From: Agelas oroides
Taxonomy: Eukaryota > Porifera > Demospongiae > Agelasida > Agelasidae
NCBI GenBank assembly: GCA_949130485.1
Contig: OX422185.1
Coordinates: forward strand, 13,500,562-13,564,561
DNA: 64,000 nucleotides
Direction of reading: 5' to 3'
Of this stretch, positions 62,519-64,000 are shown one piece after another. The number at the start of each line of letters is the position of its first letter. Position 1 is the stretch's first letter. The position numbers and the translations under genes are program-made. Under the pieces are notes generated by a model that was not told the origin of the DNA, ran no database searches, and worked only from the letters and a program-made list of their open reading frames with translations.

Positions 62519-63127
62519 TAGCCTCGTTCCCAGGCTCTCCCCTCGCCCCGACGAAAAATAGAAAAGGAGGGGGAGAGCCTGGTATTGATTCGCACGTGAT
62601 ATCGCGGCACGACGACGTCACAGCAATAATCATTAAATAACCTGAAACGTCACTCACATGAAGACCGCGAAGTAGCCGCGAAGTACTCTCAGCTCAGGAG
62701 TTTGTTACTACAACTCGCTTTTTGTTGCGTAGCTATGTTGGAGCTTTAAAATGTGGTTGTGATTTTATTTCGTACGGCAGAGTGTAGCGCTAACCAACTA
62801 AAGTCTTCCTTCATAGCATCATAGCAATTTTTTCAAAGCGGAGCATGGTACCAGTAAATAGGCACAGTCTTACCTACATGCTGGGTACTTCTCCACTGTC
62901 GCTGCTGTTTGAGCCGTGCCGAGGTTTCACCGACGCTGTCACGTTTCAGTAGTAATATCGTAGCTGTTCAAGTCAGCCTATCACGTGGCTACATAATTGC
63001 ATCACGACTTTTGTAATTATTGCTGTGACGTCGTTGTGCCGCAATATCACATGCGAATCGATACCAGGCTCTCCCCCTCCTTTTCTATTTTTCGTCGGGG
63101 AGAGGGGAGAGCCTGGGAATGAGGCTA
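62519..63127. mobile_element. Mutator-like TIR element with 9-bp TSD
   Basis: 609 bp. tagcctcgttcccaggctct ... gagcctgggaatgaggcta, TIR about 60 bp, exact flanks cttgcatgc (62510-62518, 63128-63136). No transposase. It shares its ends with the RecQ-carrying element. Confidence 0.88.
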
Positions 63128-63525
63128 CTTGCATGCATTTTTTGTACTACATTAATTCATGTGCTCCTACGACTTATTCGCCTATAGGATTGTGTGGACA
63201 CCCTGCATCCTTCTCAGTGTATGTAAGGCCTAAGGGCTCTTAATTGTATCAGCAAACAAGAGTTCTAAATGGCTTCTAGTAGCTAAGAGGTCTATAACAA
63301 GGTCTGGGGTTGCAACACTTGGTTGGTTAGCTGTAGGGTATTCCCCTTCTGTACCCTTATCTGAATCCATAATACTACAACTTCACTCACTGTTGAAGTC
63401 ATCAGCATGTTACTGTTTTACGAACCTCCTGTGTAGGCTATTCCCCTTGTGTCCTGTACATACCTTCAACCGTAGTATATTTCATAATACAAAAGACACC
63501 ACTGAATTCATCATACTGTTGTTTT

Positions 63526-63880
63526 ACCCTCATTCCCAGGCCTCCCCCATTTTTTGTTCTTTGGTTTGCATTCAGTATATTACAGAAGAAGAGCAGTGAA
63601 AAACAGGGAAGGCCTGGGAACACCTATGAATGATGTTAGGTGGACACGAGGTGGACGTGGGGGGGAGGGGTTCACATTCAAATAACATACTAGTCTTCAT
63701 CATTGAGCGCTCCATCACTAGGCAGGACCCCAGGTGTTGATGAGATTAGTCTGCTTTACCGGTAAGAAACTCACTCGGTTTATTACACAGGGATTTGTAG
63801 TCAGGCACTGCCCCCCTACATCCACCATGTCATGTGATAAGTGTTCCCAGGCCTTCCCCGTTTTTCACCGCTCTTCTGCT
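63526..63880. mobile_element. Relative of the 14189-14606 element
   Basis: cattcccaggcctcccccat ... aaacagggaaggcctggga, then gaacacctatgaatgatg, a ggtggacgtggggg stretch and, inverted, gtgttcccaggccttccccg. Same modules as 14189-14606; outer ends not determined. Confidence 0.55.
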
Positions 63881-63889
63881 TCTGTGCAT

Positions 63890-64000
63890 TACCATATTTC
63901 TTCGATCAGACGCTGCAGTTACTACTTCTTTCGCTGGTCGGTTTTGTGCAGCTTACTATTCAGGGGTGGTATTTATTCTTTAGAAGTCCAAAGGCTGCAT
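63890..64000. mobile_element. TACCGTATTTCTTCGA-type element, cut by window end
   Basis: taccatatttcttcgatcag acgctgcagttact matches the left end at 865 and the interior follows (ggtggtatttattctttaga). The right end is outside the window. Confidence 0.65.

Larger units (their letters stand above)
48322..64000 (+). other. HGSNAT: No further HGSNAT exon found
   Basis: The excellent donor at 48322 means the gene continues, yet I find no YDPEG-type exon or later membrane exons up to the window end. If they lie beyond, all of the minus-strand small-protein repeats are antisense inside one HGSNAT intron of more than 15 kb. Confidence 0.5.

Overview
This window looks like nuclear DNA of a marine sponge, probably a demosponge. 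The evidence is protein-level: kinase/coiled-coil/Kelch fusions with the HRDLSSNNVLL catalytic loop of a type I associate with sponge genomes, spliced metazoan-type genes, tRNA-derived SINE-like repeats and dense short DNA transposons. I cannot name the species from sequence alone.

Layout. (1) 1-7348, minus strand: five exons of a TFAM-like mitochondrial HMG-box protein (leader, box A, linker, first part of box B), running off the left edge. (2) 7432-48321, plus strand: fourteen phase-consistent exons of heparan-alpha-glucosaminide N-acetyltransferase (HGSNAT). They carry the signal exon, luminal domain, first membrane span, catalytic-histidine loop and following spans; the last roughly 200 residues are not found. 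The two start codons are head to head, 83 bp apart. (3) 15.9-39.6 kb is one giant HGSNAT intron. Nested in it, on the same strand, is a tandem array of four intact or nearly intact protein kinase/coiled-coil/Kelch genes (18947, 22808, 26454, 36478), plus one shattered, partly inverted copy at 31.5-32.5 kb. (4) 48.7-62.1 kb has no recognisable HGSNAT exon. It holds repeated pieces of an unrecognised minus-strand gene family of small hydrophobic-leader proteins. Two copies can be assembled (133 and 90 residues), one with its hydrophobic segment lengthened by a 30-bp in-frame minisatellite. Duplicated ABC-F ATPase fragments lie among them.

The rest is mobile DNA and satellites: a large family of Mutator-like MITEs with TAGCCTCGT-type ends and 9-bp target duplications, one of which carries a RecQ-helicase fragment in Pack-MULE style; a CAAGAGCGC-ended MITE family; a TACCGTATAGCGGG-ended family; a probable piggyBac-like element with TTAA flanks; and a 1.07-kb long-TIR element that helped split the upstream region of the fourth kinase gene. 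Many HGSNAT acceptor sites sit directly against expanded pyrimidine or CA microsatellites.

The TFAM-like and HGSNAT genes are housekeeping genes for mitochondria and lysosomes and probably share a bidirectional promoter. The kinase-Kelch array and the small hydrophobic family are lineage-specific expansions of unknown function. All exon models come from reading splice signals, reading phase and remembered family sequences; no alignment or transcript was available.
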